This document shows, in pieces, positions 35,225 through 46,949 of a stretch of 64,000 bases of DNA; the stretch's first letter is position 1; the number at the start of each line of letters is the position of its first letter. A program made the position numbers and the translations under genes. Source of the stretch: Cerrena zonata (lineage: Eukaryota; Basidiomycota; Agaricomycetes; Polyporales; Cerrenaceae); contig JASBNA010000062.1 in NCBI GenBank assembly GCA_038087015.1, positions 124,001 to 188,000 on the forward strand, written 5' to 3'. A model generated the notes under the pieces. That model did no database searches. It saw only the letters and a program-made list of their open reading frames with translations, and was not told the origin of the DNA.

Positions 35225-35575
35225 CTACTTTTGGAATCGACAAGTCGTTCAAACTACATGGACAAAAGTGTCCGATGAGTCAGCATGCCAAAGACTCTCT
35301 ATGAGAATTCAGATCTATAGGCCTAACCACAAGCGTTATATTCTAGTCGTTCTCAAAACAAAACAAAAACAGAATTTCAACTTCAAAACGACTCAACCTC
35401 AATAAATGGAAACCGTTTTATCTAAGATCTTATCTTCGAGTTTCGGAGATTGACGGAATCGGATGAAACCGGGTATCGTGCATTAAAGGATCCCTCGCGA
35501 GCAAGGGAATGAAAACAGCTTCTACTTCTAACTGAGAGTTGCCCAAGTGTACCAACGCTGAACTCAATCATCGTC
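35225..35575. other. No gene recognised
   Basis: A spacer between divergent remnants. Confidence 0.4.
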
Positions 35576-37100
35576 ATGGCCTCATTACCAAAGTCCAGTA
35601 ACGAGTGTAAGTGCTATTCTTGGGTTATCACTTAGGATACATTGATAGCAGTGACTAGACTCTACCCGGTTTAGGGATGCTATCCCTCAGATAATGACAT
35701 TGACACCGGTTGATCCTGCAAAATATATATCCACTCCCTGCGATAGGGAAAAGACATTACAACTTATCTCCCAAGTACATTCCTATTCTGTCTCTGATTA
35801 CAGCACGCCACCACTTTCAACAAACGCATCTACTCAAGGCACGCATTTCATAGCCGATATGGACAAGTATTCTGTCGTTAGAGATCAAGAGACAATCATC
35901 ACAATGGTTCCCCAGAGGTTAGGCACATCCATCTCCATTGTGCTTGAGTGGCTTTCGGAAGTGTCATATTGTTTCCGAGAGCGAAAAACACTCAAGAGCG
36001 CATCTCATGTGGGCCATGTCCTTGATCACTACAGTATTCTGCATGATGCTGTGATGACAAGTCTCCGTGCTGCAGAATCCATGTGGGCTTTAGGTATAAT
36101 GCATGAATCTTGGGTTCCGTGGAAGCTCGCGATGGTCCTGACATATTGGAATGTCTTTGGTTTTTTGGAACCATCCATCTGGTCCCAGTACATAGGTGGT
36201 TCTGTCGAATCTTGGCTCAAGATATCTTATCCGCCCAGTAAGCAGTGCATCACACCACCCACATAACTAACCTCATACTAGATTCTAGGGGAGGGCGGCA
36301 TGTTCAGTCTGGCTTTGAATTTATTCAAGCCAGGAGCCACTAACGAGGAGAAGAGAGAAGTAGTTATCACATACTTCGGGTTATATCAAGAGATCGAACA
36401 GAAGGGCTTTGATGTTAGGAAAGAAATCACTCTTCCTCTTTCTGAAAACATCAAAACTACCCTTGATTCTATGTGCAAGCTCAGGATCGACTCTCTTTGT
36501 CAACGACCCAGTGATGACGCAAGACTAAAAATGGCGACGGATTTCGCAAGACTGTGTCTCAAGATTGCAAAAGCACGGTATCTTACCATCGACAAACAGA
36601 AGGATGTACCTATGGAAGATAATACGAGAGAGCATGCTTCGGCGACTTCCGTTGTACCTGTGGCACCTGTGGAGGAAACTTCCACCAAAGAGTATACTGT
36701 GTTAGCGAATGATGCCATGTGTGTCAATACACCGCAGGAAGGTGATAATACTCACACCTCATCTTCTGCTTCTGGGATGGATGAGGAGATGATGCACGTG
36801 GATCCACCAACTTCATATGAGCGTACAGAGCTTTCTCCCGCATCGCCGATACCATCTATTCGGCACACTCCCCTTTCGACATCAGAGGAGCCAAAAACAA
36901 TTCCCACAAAGCGACAACGCTCATCGGTGAGTAGACAGCTTCTAAATATCCTCGGAGTTGGCTCATGTCGTAACTCAAGTTGAGTCTGGGGAATGAGGTT
37001 GAAGGGCAGTCGCAGGTAAATATCCTACTAAGCCTCACTATCTGGTCATACTGATACTATATCATGATACTCTAGGATTCAACCGAATTGTTGAGCCAAA
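35576..37100 (+). pseudogene. Spliced unknown protein, 3' truncated
   Basis: The start at ATG 35576 gives a short exon (MASLPKSSNE). A 70-bp intron at 35605-35674 leads to a 190-residue exon (MTLTPVDPAKYISTPCDREK onward). A 51-bp intron at 36238-36288 leads to a second long exon beginning REGGMFSLALNLFKPG, and a small exon (LSLGNEVEGQSQ) follows GT-AG introns near 36930-37077. The N-terminal half is helical (SWVPWKLAMVLTYWNVFGF) and the C-terminal half is Ser/Thr/Glu-rich with a basic KRQRSS. No domain is recognised. The final exon runs straight into the antisense of the truncated 801-family fragment at about 37110, so the 3' end was replaced by a rearrangement. Confidence 0.5.
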
Positions 37101-37684
37101 GTGGAGCTAAGAAGCCGGTACCAAGCGGGTGGGCTTCTCTCGTCAAGTTTTGCGGAAGCGGAAATCGCTGCCGCTACCAAACACAGCCAGCCGAGAAACA
37201 GACGACGTGCACGATGTGCGGCTCGACGTGCAGCCTCATCAGTCTCATGGGTGTGGTGGAAGTTTGTGGATTGTGGATAGGGAGGTAATATCGTTTGGAG
37301 AGGAGCTAACGGAAGGAACTTCTCCTTGAGTAGGTTATATGTTGCGACGAGGTAAAATTCCAGTTGCAACCATTGGTCCAAAATGGAGGGTTTCATCACA
37401 TACAACCCATCCTGCCGAAGCACGATGGGTAAATGATCGAAGGGGGTAACTAGAGGTTTGAAGAGCGGATCCCGAGCTAGAGACGGGAATTTGGGCAAGA
37501 AGGCCAGGTACCAAAAATTGTCTCGTCCCCAAATACGCTTGTTCAGAAGAGACAGATGGAATCGCTCATCCTGAGATACCTCCAAGCCGCTACCCTCCAG
37601 TAACTCGACACTTTTGTTGATGTTTGTCAGGATGACGCAGTGTTCGTGCCAGAATACCTGTGTTAGATGTTGCTTTGTGGACAT
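37079..37684 (-). pseudogene. Truncated paralogue of the 801-residue protein
   Basis: From its own ATG at 37684 it matches the first ~190 residues of the 25535-27940 protein: LNKRIWGRDNFWYLAFLPKF, LARDPLFKPLVTPF and ARRAAHRARRLFLGWLCLVA. It stops at a junction soon after PPAWYR with a short unrelated tail. It is a 5' gene fragment on the opposite strand to its neighbour. Confidence 0.85.
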
Positions 37685-37814
37685 TGCGACTCCTAGAATT
37701 AAGCACCTGAGCAGATATCACTTGACAAGTTCGCAACTTCAGTCATCAGCAATACTTAGATAGTCTCCCTTAGGCAGACTCTAGCAAGCTGAGACTTGCG
37801 AGTCTGCTGGGCTG

Positions 37815-38781
37815 AGCTGATTCAGAAAATGATGGCACCGTGTCAATTTTTTCTTCTATTTTTGGGCACCCCGCCACAATTGCAGCCACACATATGCTCA
37901 ATGAATATATAATGTATTCAGACACATCCCTGTCTTGAAAACGGCTTGATTACGAGTCTGGATGAATGATAGTGCTGTACTGCATCAAGAATGGGCACCC
38001 TGGTCTCCCCAAAAACACATAACATAGGAATGTTTTCTTGTCTATGCGTAGTGACCTATTTGGGAAGACGTGCACGTGATTACCATATAAGGAGTAAGCT
38101 ACTCTCCGCCGTTTTCAACATGTAACGGTTAAGTCGTTACACGGTCACTGTAGCACTATCACGGTCACTGTAGCACACTCACATGGAACACTGTAGATAA
38201 ACCTTCTCGTATTTAGTATTTCCCACAGGAACTCCATCACGCTTACCCTTCGTATAGTTTCCTTTTATATTCAATGGGCACTGTAGATACCTTTTCCCTT
38301 ACTTTATCTTTCGTCTCATGTTTGGTTATGTTTGTTTCGACTTGGCACTGCTACCGTAGTAAATACCCGCTCTCGCTCTACTGTACCCTCGTCGAATCAA
38401 CGCCAGTGTTGGCACCCCTTACGGTCTAAACATCGTCTGCCTTCGTCTCGCGTTCCCGCTCCTCCTCGTCCTCCGCTCTCTCTCTCTATTCCTTCTGTGC
38501 ATTTCTAGCTTCCACGGAAGGCTCGTCTTGACGTGCCCTTCACACAACACTTTACTAGAATCACCCCAGACGGTGGCAGTGGTCAATATCTCTCTCGTAT
38601 TTATCATTAGTATACATCACATAGAGAAATAACGCCACACTGAGGCAGATACTATCACTCAACAATGTGTAAACCTAAGAATTTCGAGTCCCATCCTCAG
38701 CCACTCCCAGCCACCGACAATCTCAGCGTTTACCGACCCAAGCGGGAAAAAATTCCAGTGCCATCATTTTCTGAATCAGCT
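37815..38781. mobile_element. 967-bp inverted-repeat element
   Basis: The ends AGCTGATTCAGAAAATGATG... and the perfect complement at 38758-38781 form a 24-bp terminal inverted repeat, with weaker matching continuing inward (AATTTTTTC). AGCT at each end could be a 4-bp target duplication or part of the repeat. A tandem ACGGTCACTGTAGCAC occurs at about 38142-38175. It has no coding capacity. Confidence 0.6.
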
Positions 38782-38821
38782 GTAATGGGGTATCTGCAGT
38801 TATATTGCGGCTGAAACAATA

Positions 38822-38847
38822 CACTCACTCACTCACTCACTCATGTG
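38822..38847. repeat. (CACT)n microsatellite
   Basis: About six uninterrupted CACT units, just outside the 967-bp element. Confidence 0.9.
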
Positions 38848-38962
38848 GAGACGTTGCGCGCGTTGAGTTAGGCTTCGATCGTTTCAACACTTGACTCTTC
38901 ACCATAAAACTTATAATCTTCGAACCGTTCCTTCGATCCTATATATTGTTATAATGCTTTAG

Positions 38963-39881
38963 GTGTCTACTTATATATTTATGACATGCACTCCAAGCCC
39001 CGAGCCTTCAAGGCACCCTGCTAGGACTCCGCTCTTGCCCATCCGGCCTACAAGCAATGAGACCTTTAGGTTTCATGGACGAGAGCCTCGCTTCCGTGAG
39101 CCCATTATTTCTGGCTCTCCCGAAGGGTCCAATGTGTTCAGTGGTGGAGATGAAAGTTCAGGTATGCCATTTATATTCACTTTATGCCTGTGAGTTGAAG
39201 CCCTCTTGTACTACAGCATCAGCTGCCATGTTCACAGGCTTCCATTACTCGTCAGGCACCCCCTTTGTAAAGCGAGCCCGCCAACGAGCTCATGTTGGCG
39301 ACCGCGCCTCTATTAACATTACACCCATTACCACGGACTCACCGACAACATCGCGCCCGAAACGAAAGCGACCACGAGTGGGTGAGGATCCACCACCACT
39401 TACAAACTCGACTCCTGCTCCACATTCTTATGCCTCGTTCTCGCTCGAATGTAAAATCAACCGTGTGTTAAAGCTTTGTCAACATGTTGACCTCCCTTTC
39501 CACACTTTTATCTATCAAATTTTTCGAACTCCAAACGCGGCTGATAAAGTCCATTGGACTGAAGATCCCGCCGTTACTTCCGTAAACGTGCAGGGACAGT
39601 CTCCCATTTCCTACGCAGAGAGTCTGGGCACATGCCTTCTCAATTGCTTGACCTCTGGATTAGACATACATATGGTCGCCCACATACGGGGTCATCGGAG
39701 ATGTTCTCGTTTTCCCATGTTCTCCCATACCTTACCATCCGTCCGATTAGGCACGCTCTCACGAGTTTTGCTCTACAGCTCATCGAACATGAGCTCATCT
39801 TGTAAGCCCGTCTTGCCGCCCAGCCAACATCTGGCCTCAACGTTCACCTTCCTACGGAGAAGACTCCGGCCAAAAGCATAA
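38963..39881 (+). pseudogene. DUF6589-type N-terminal fragment
   Basis: Exon 1 (Pro/Ser-rich, TCTPSPEPSRHPARTPL) is joined through a 76-bp intron at 39162-39237 (CAG/GTATGC to TTCACAG) to a basic segment (SRPKRKRPRVGE) and the helical INRVLKLCQHVDLPFHTFIY. After CLLNCLTS near 39655 the frame shifts; the alternative frame continues WIRHTYGRPHTGSSEMFSFS and TIRPIRHALTSFALQLIEHE, as in the N-terminal half of DUF6589 proteins as I remember them. The conserved GDQLT core is absent, so this is a 5' fragment. It supplies the part that looks poorly preserved in the 8039-9699 gene. Confidence 0.55.
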
Positions 39882-40394
39882 CCTGAGCGTGACCCGGTCC
39901 TATTTTAGAGGCATTTCGCCGGGAGCAAGCATGAGCACGCCCGACGTGTTCCCGTCTGAGCATGCCTAAGGAATTAGATAGAGAATACAATGATAAACAT
40001 TCAGCGATCATGCTTAAAGAATACTCTGGGTCATTCTCGGTGTACGCTCTGTCCTTTATCTTATCTACAGACCCCTCACTTACATTTCCTTGTAGTGTTT
40101 GTTGAGTTCCTCATGTTTATGCATATAACTTCACTCCTGTCACCTCCCACTGTATGCCCCACTGTAAGATCTACGCAGATAAACTGATGTGAAATTTTTG
40201 TATTTGTATGGAATATATGTCGAAACCTGAGGGTAATAAAGTCAAATAAGCGAAGTGAAGCGTCGCGACATTTCGCTTGAAGAGCAATATGGTCGGACAA
40301 TAAAATGACAAAGTAGCGGAGTAAGAGGCGGCCTCCTATCCCGAAATATATCTCCTCCCACATCTCCCATATCCCAGACAACACAAAGATGTCA
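39882..40394. other. No gene recognised
   Basis: A spacer before transposase copy 2. Confidence 0.45.
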
Positions 40395-43300
40395 TGCTTT
40401 GAGCCTCAAACTGCTTTAACAATTTTAAAGAATTTACAACCAGTCAAGGACCAGTCAGTGTTTCGAGTGAATTGGGAGAAAGAGGCATGTCTCACCTTCA
40501 CATATTAATCTATAATATTAACACAAGTGTCCCAGGTCGATCGTCATGTCACAAGTTGGATAGATGCTCGAGAACAGAAGAATCGACCATACCAAAGACA
40601 ACAATTACAATTTGCAGCGGAGGTTGTTCAGTATGTCACCACTGTTCACAAGATGACACGAGTTAGCCCCAATGCAAAATCGGTTGAGAAGACGACACCA
40701 CCTCGGCTTCCAACTGGGGTGCCCATTTATGGACCACGATTTATGCCACCGACGTACCTTAATATTCAGAAACGACGATTAGCCTCTGAAGTCATACCAG
40801 AAGTATCCTATATTTGACCACTTACAATTGTACATCCATTTTATTGTCCGGACGTGGGAAAATGTCCACAGTGCGGCTCCAACAATGTTACATGGGAAGG
40901 TTGGAACCCATACGGATACCGCGATGTTCATGGAATCACATACAAAGAGACGGTGTTGGGTATACAGCTTGAGTGAAAGGTGTGCCAGAAACAACACAGA
41001 ATTGACCAGAAGAAGACCTCCCACCGTTTTACGACAACGAATGTGGTATTCTGGGGAAGACGAAGCCTGTGGGAGCAGCCTCGTAAGTAAATAAACAAGA
41101 GTCTTGGTCAGATAACTAATCTATTTTGTAGGAGAAGTACCATACTTTTTCAAGCGATGCGCGATAACGCATGAACTCTTCCATCTAATCATTGAGCTTC
41201 GGACATCTGGGACTGCAGCGGGGCTTGCGGAGCATTTTAAACGTGAGTATAATCCAACAATATTCTCGTTCAAACTTACAGTGACTCAAAATTCTTGAAT
41301 AGAACTGCATCTTCTCGAGCATAAGACCAGGATGCTTGAGTATTTACAAGCTATTGATCAGGAAATCAGTCAAGCTTCGATTATTTCTCCTACGCTTCAA
41401 GCCTTTTCGGACCCAAATGATCCGCTTGGATACAACGATACCTCGATCACAGACGATATGATCAGTGATGTCCATATACAGTTTAGTCAGCATTCTCGAG
41501 AGGAGGAATCATCAATGTACTTGCGTACTCTCACCGGTAAGCTTTCGTGACTAATTTGGGTTTATTACTTATTTTATTTCCGTATAGGGATATGTATCAG
41601 TATGGACCATACCTTTAAAGCTGAAAATAAAGCGGTCGTGGTCACTCCGGATAACAAGTATATGAAAGTGATGAAAGGCGACCTATGGAATATTCTCAAT
41701 GAGGATTCAGAAATAATAGCATGGGTTAGTCTGAATAGATTAATTCTGAGACGCATGGCTACTAACCTGTAGCTCTAGAGCTCGCGAGGCTATGCCATAC
41801 TCAATCATCAGCAGAGATTACGGAAGTTCTAGAAGGCTTAAAGAGACGTTACAATGACCTCAAAATTGCCTGGCCAATCTCTGCGACAGCTGATAATTGC
41901 TGTCATGTACGATCAGCGACCAAGAAAGCGCTGCCGGATATCAGGGTTTTATTATATGTGTATCATTTCATCGTTCGGTGAGTAAAGAACAAGATTATGT
42001 GATTGAACTCACTGTTTACCTCTGCGAAGATATGTTGTGGTGGTCCTTAATGGTACTAAGAATCTCTATCGCGGTGCAGTGGGACAGGACACTCGCGATA
42101 CCATAATCAAATCTCCATCACAAAGGGAGTGCCTGCAACGTATTGGAGCCAGTCCGAACAAGAGGTCCGACTACAGGAAGCGTATCAGAAGTGGTCTAGA
42201 CATGGAGGAGTCTGGTCAGCAGCAGCAGCAGCAGCAGCGAAGATATGTCAAATTAAATCTCTTACCACTGTCGGAACATCCAATCAATTCCTGGAATGTT
42301 AGGTGCATATCGAGCAACTCCAGCATGTCCAGAAAGGATGCCTTGCGCGCTTGCAAGATGACATTCGGTCCGATGGGAGTCGCATAGAAGGATGCCACAA
42401 ACAGTGGAATTCACTTCAGCGATCCTTCTCATGTGGACTGGAAAATCTCGTCGCACTTGGCCATGATCATGTACTGCGCAGAAACATCCGGATTGCATTT
42501 AACAAACCGAATTTACATTCTACGCGACCGTTCCTAGCTTCAACCTTCGGCTCACATCAGGTGGGGCTCATCAATACAGTTGCAAAGAAATGGAACAAAC
42601 TGCGAGCTCGAAGCAAGAAATCAGCCTCCTTGAGACATGGTATCATCTGATCATGTCCTCTCATTCGAAGGCCTCTTGACGATCAAGGATGATGGTGAGC
42701 GCGAGGATGAACTCCTACAATTACCTTCAAACCAGGCCGTTTCGGAGGATGATGTGCTTCATGCACTGAACATCCCACCCGAATCGTTGTTGATCCCAGA
42801 AGCTAGTAGTCAAATCATTGTAAGCGAATTTTAATATAATTTTTTTTCGATTTCTGACGGGTTTTTGTACTCACAGGATTTGACTGGTGTTGATGATAAC
42901 GAACCCCCTTCGCAGGGTAGTGTTATACCAACAAAGCGTCAGCGCTCATCCCAAGACATCCACAGAGAAGTGGGGACGGCTCACTCTCTCAGAGCTAGCT
43001 CGCAGGAAGGTCTCGATGCTGATGGATCGCTCGACGAGCCCGCGAGAAAGAAGGCGCGACAGGAGGTGCCTCGAGAGCATGGACAAGAGGCTCAGACTGT
43101 GCCCTGTACACTGGTAAGTAAACTCGGTAATCAAAAGAATGCTAAAATTCACATACCCGCCAGACCCAAGTCCCATCTACGCCATCATCTGTAGCAATTG
43201 AAGCTAGAAAGGGTGGTACACTGTTTCAGTATTTTCAACAGCCTAGACAAGGCAAGACGACTCTCCAACATTCCTCTAATGTTGGCGGGGGCCAGGATAC

Positions 43301-44545
43301 AGCGAGCTCACACCTGCAGAGGCCGTTGCAAGGTTTAAACCGCGAGGTCGTCCCTGTCGATCAATCATTAGTGGTCCCACACAAAACAACTACAAAGGAG
43401 GCGAGCCTCACAACTCCCCCAAGACGGAAAGCAATTTACTCGCTCGCAACGACTTTTCACCGCATACACAGGTGTTTCTGCAGAGTCCCTCACAATATCT
43501 GAGGGTAAGGAGTTCTTCTTGTTTATGGAGATGCGAGCTGAGCTTCAGTGGGCGATGCACAACATGACTTCGAGCAAAATTTCTCAGGCCACAATAGAGT
43601 ATAACAAACGTCTTGAGGAGCAAGACCGCGCAAGTGGGGGGAAAGTGGTCATAAATTAAGAAGAGTGCGTGCGCCTTAATGGATAGATTGACAGGTCTCA
43701 AAGACCAAATCACCCGCCGTATCGCCTCTGGAAATTTTAAATGTATGTCACAGCCATTTTTCTCTTATAGAAGTTTTAAAACCAAAGCTTACTGATTTAC
43801 GTCTTCAGCTCGAAGCGGTGAGGAAGGCTTCTGGCGTAAACATTGTTTCGCCATACCCCTTGGCAAGATGGAGGTGGACGGTGTTCCCAAGGTACCAAAT
43901 GAGCCAGAGGTAAGCTAATTCGCGGTAACCCTATATTTAAAGGCTTTGTATTAAGAAGCTTCCTCGCAGAGGAAGCCCATGACATGCAAGCGCTGCAATA
44001 TGTTGATGTATGCAGGACCAAAGAAGGCCGAGGGAAACCACAAACGAGGAGTTTGTTCTGATGGCTGTCCTACCAAGATGAAACCTGTAAAGAACGAGAG
44101 TCAGCAGCCTCTCACCCATCAAGATACACCTCCACCTTATCCCCACTTCACACACGGAAAGTATTTCCATCCCATCCGTTTCCTTGAGACCCTACAAGAT
44201 GTATACAGCCGGGCAGTTACCCACGGTTAGGAAACGACGACAGCTGGTGGCATTTCAATCGAAGATGCAGCATTCATCAAAATGCTCGAAAAGCGAACAG
44301 CGCACTTGCCAGATGGAAAGAACATATTCCGTCTGTATTCAACTCTCCAGCTGGATCCGACAACGCCAGCTGCTGTTATCCTCGAGTATGATGGGGTTCG
44401 CTATCTCGATTTGCAAATGATGCGAGATAGTATTAATATTAATAGTAGCGAACTCCAAGTGGATTCACGGCCGCCCAGCCTGTCAAAGCGGTCAGAAACT
44501 GTCTCAACGCATCTACTAGTATTGAGTGACAAGGAGGAAAACCCG
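40395..44545 (+). pseudogene. Large spliced DDE-type transposase gene, copy 2 (DUF6729-like)
   Basis: It has the same exon order as copy 1 and is the only copy with the 5' exons: SCFEPQTALTILKNLQPVKD, VDRHVTSWIDAREQKNRPYQ and RFMPPTYLNIQKRRLASEV. The first zinc segment is CPQCGSNNVTWEGWNPYGYRD. The core motifs are SMDHTFKAENKA, TADNCCHVRSAT and DGSRIEGCHKQWNSLQRS. Lesions: TGA at 40815-40817, a frame change at the GCA/CAG expansion near 42217, further frameshifts near 43440 and 43650, and one before ETTTAGGISIEDAAF near 44230. In the third core motif the Asp of copy 1 (LLDVFHF) is Tyr here (LLYVYHF). The C-terminal zinc motif TCKRCNMLMYAGP...CSDGC is kept. The direct orientation relative to copy 1 suggests independent insertions. 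Confidence 0.7.
42217..42238 (+). repeat. (CAG)7 expansion inside transposase copy 2
   Basis: In the true frame it reads Ala repeats after GGVWS. Copy 1 has four Ala at the same place, so this is replication slippage in an Ala tract. The apparent poly-Gln ORF is out of frame. Confidence 0.8.
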
Positions 44546-44638
44546 GATCTAACCAAGTTAGTCTCAGTTAGATGCTGGCTTGCCATATATGGCTCTTCCA
44601 AAAAAAATAGAGATAGATGTGTTTTAGAGATATAGATA

Positions 44639-45349
44639 CAGTCTAGGACGGGTCCTTGATACACTCAAATTTAGTTCATTTGCTGCTGCGTCCCGAGAAG
44701 TGTTTCTGTAATTTTTAGTAGACAGTTAGTACCAGTACTATATGAACAGGTGTTATCCATAGTGTTGTAATATACGGGGGAGTTCTGCATGAGCAATCTC
44801 ATTATCTTTGTTTTTGCCCAGTACCAGGTCCTTGATACAGTCACATCATGCCTGATCCGCCCAATTAGTGTCTATACATAGACAGATTATGGTCACAACG
44901 TTATCTAATCGTTTCTCCGCTGCTTTCTACTGGTTGAGAACTGTATCTAACTTGGACAGTGTGAGCTGTGTGACACATTTAAGCGCACGGTATGCCTCTC
45001 AATTTGACCGGTTGAGATGCGGTACAAAAACAGCTCTACTGATATGTTAAGAAGTGACACAGACATATACTCAACTGCTTATAACCAGTTCTCCGGAGTA
45101 TCCGGTGACATAAAAATTCACTTCAAAGACTTCCCGATGGTTAAGAAGTTTCACTTTTTGCCTGTTCACACATATTTTCTGGATTGTGTATTCAGAATTG
45201 TACCCAGAAACCTCGGAGTCAGTTAAAGAAAGGCTAGACATGGTAGCAATAGGTAGGTTATAAATTTGTGGCCAGAAGAACCGGGCGACAGGACCTCAGG
45301 CTGGGGTGTATCAAGGACTAGGGGTGTATCAAGGACCCGTCCTAGACTG
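44639..45349. mobile_element. 711-bp non-autonomous TA-insertion element, family 1
   Basis: The ends CAGTCTAGGACGGGTCCTTG and complement form 26-bp perfect terminal inverted repeats flanked by TA at 44637-44638 and 45350-45351. The core matches the 4746-5431 element. An extra partial end (GTGTATCAAGGACTAGGG) lies just inside the right terminus. There is no coding capacity. Confidence 0.85.
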
Positions 45350-45351
45350 TA

Positions 45352-46949
45352 ATCAAAATCATCAACCTCAGTCGATCCGCGAAGACAGTGGCGTGGGAAG
45401 GTATTAGCGCCCTGTTCAATGCCCTGAGGAGGCGCTACTGAACCTGGTCCTCCAGGCCCTCTGTCGGAAGCTCCTCGATACTTCGAGTAGTTTCCTCTGA
45501 GTGTTTTCTAGCTGCACGAATGGCGTCAAAACACCTCTGTAGGGTGGAGGCCAACATTCAATTCCGACCATCGCATCAACCTCATGGATGTTCGGTCGCC
45601 TCCCCACCGCCAAGTCTCCATGACATGGCACGACGAACACCCTTTCACTTTCTTGTGTGTCCATCACGACTGTCTCCTCTCAGGGCGGATGACTCCTTAA
45701 CAGTCTTGTTGCCTCAGTATGCATCATCATGTGCTTATAGATGTCCTCCGACTGATGTGGACTAGATGAAAACACATCCTGACCGTGCCTTCCATGCGAT
45801 AGCTAGTTATCGTGCATGGGCGACGGACTTCTTTTTACCATGCAGCACAGGTCGCATATCCGGTGGCTAGATGTCCTATGTTGACGGTGAAGTTCTTTGT
45901 ATCATGCGGCAATGGTCGTTGGTGGACGGCTCGAGTCTACGGAGTGCGATCGAGGCGATGGACGACATTCTGCTCACATTTCTGCATCAACTCATCAACA
46001 CGCTCCTAGGATTGTTATGGTGGCCTGTCCGAGCACCTTGGAGAACCCGTTTTCATTCGCTACCCAACCAACATGTACACCGGTGCGTCTGTTTCGTACT
46101 TCTGTATCTCTTTCTTATTTTAGGCTCCTCCTAATAGCTATGGGCTCTCTACTGCTCATTGTCTACAGTCTCAATCGACCCGATATTGTGCGTGTGCGGT
46201 AATCTACTGTAATGACCCATAGTATGTTCTTATATTCTTTTACAAAGTTTTCACTGACACGCTCATAGCAATATAGACCTTGACCTTGGTACCATCGTAA
46301 TTAGATCGCTGTAGTTGGTAGGCATGTGGGGTGGACGTGTATGGTTACTGTCATGCTAGTACTCATGTTCTACTTTCCTGTCTATATTCACCAACCAGGC
46401 TGAGTCGATTTTTGTATTTCTTGACATCGTTATAATCCAGTCTGTTATACTGATTGTTGTTGAGATAGTCTTGAAGGGCTTATATACGCGTTCAAAACGT
46501 ATGGCGATAACGAAAGGCTGTTTCTGGCTACAGTCCAGCTCTTGGATCTGCTTTTCTCAATGTATGTGCCTGCACCATCCCTTTTGCTACTATGATCCTA
46601 TCAACACACTTGTAAGTGAATCATGTTTGTTTATTTTCAGACTTAGCGTATCGTGAATTTTTAAACACAGGAATAACATCATTCCCTGTCTCTCGAAGAT
46701 GTTCCGGTGTTTGACATGATGTCTTGAGCAAGGTAATTTGGGAAAGTGAGTCCCATCCAACATGCATTACTGACATTTATTGGTGATATACAAGCATTCG
46801 CTGTGGTGGTGAGAGGAATTTGGAGGTTGTGATCCCACGTGGCACAGTAAAAGTAATAATCATTATTTCTGGCTCAGTATGGCTATCGCCAATGTTAAGA
46901 GCGATTTCGTCGGTCAATATATATCCAATCGGCAGTTGGAGCTAAAAGC
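45352..46949. other. No convincing gene
   Basis: Short frames occur on both strands, such as 45416-45667 (minus, RRPNIHEVDAMVGIECWPPP). No motif or splice model supports them strongly. Confidence 0.4.

Noticed and set aside
38822..38847. Telomere-like or satellite array
   Set aside because: It is a short CACT microsatellite unlike the TTAGGG repeat expected in this group.
39057..39881. 275-residue ORF as an intact protein from its own ATG
   Set aside because: Its first part is intron sequence read through and its last part is out of frame with the conserved continuation in the neighbouring frame.
42172..42387. Poly-glutamine protein
   Set aside because: The CAG run is out of frame; alignment to copy 1 shows an Ala tract in the transposase.
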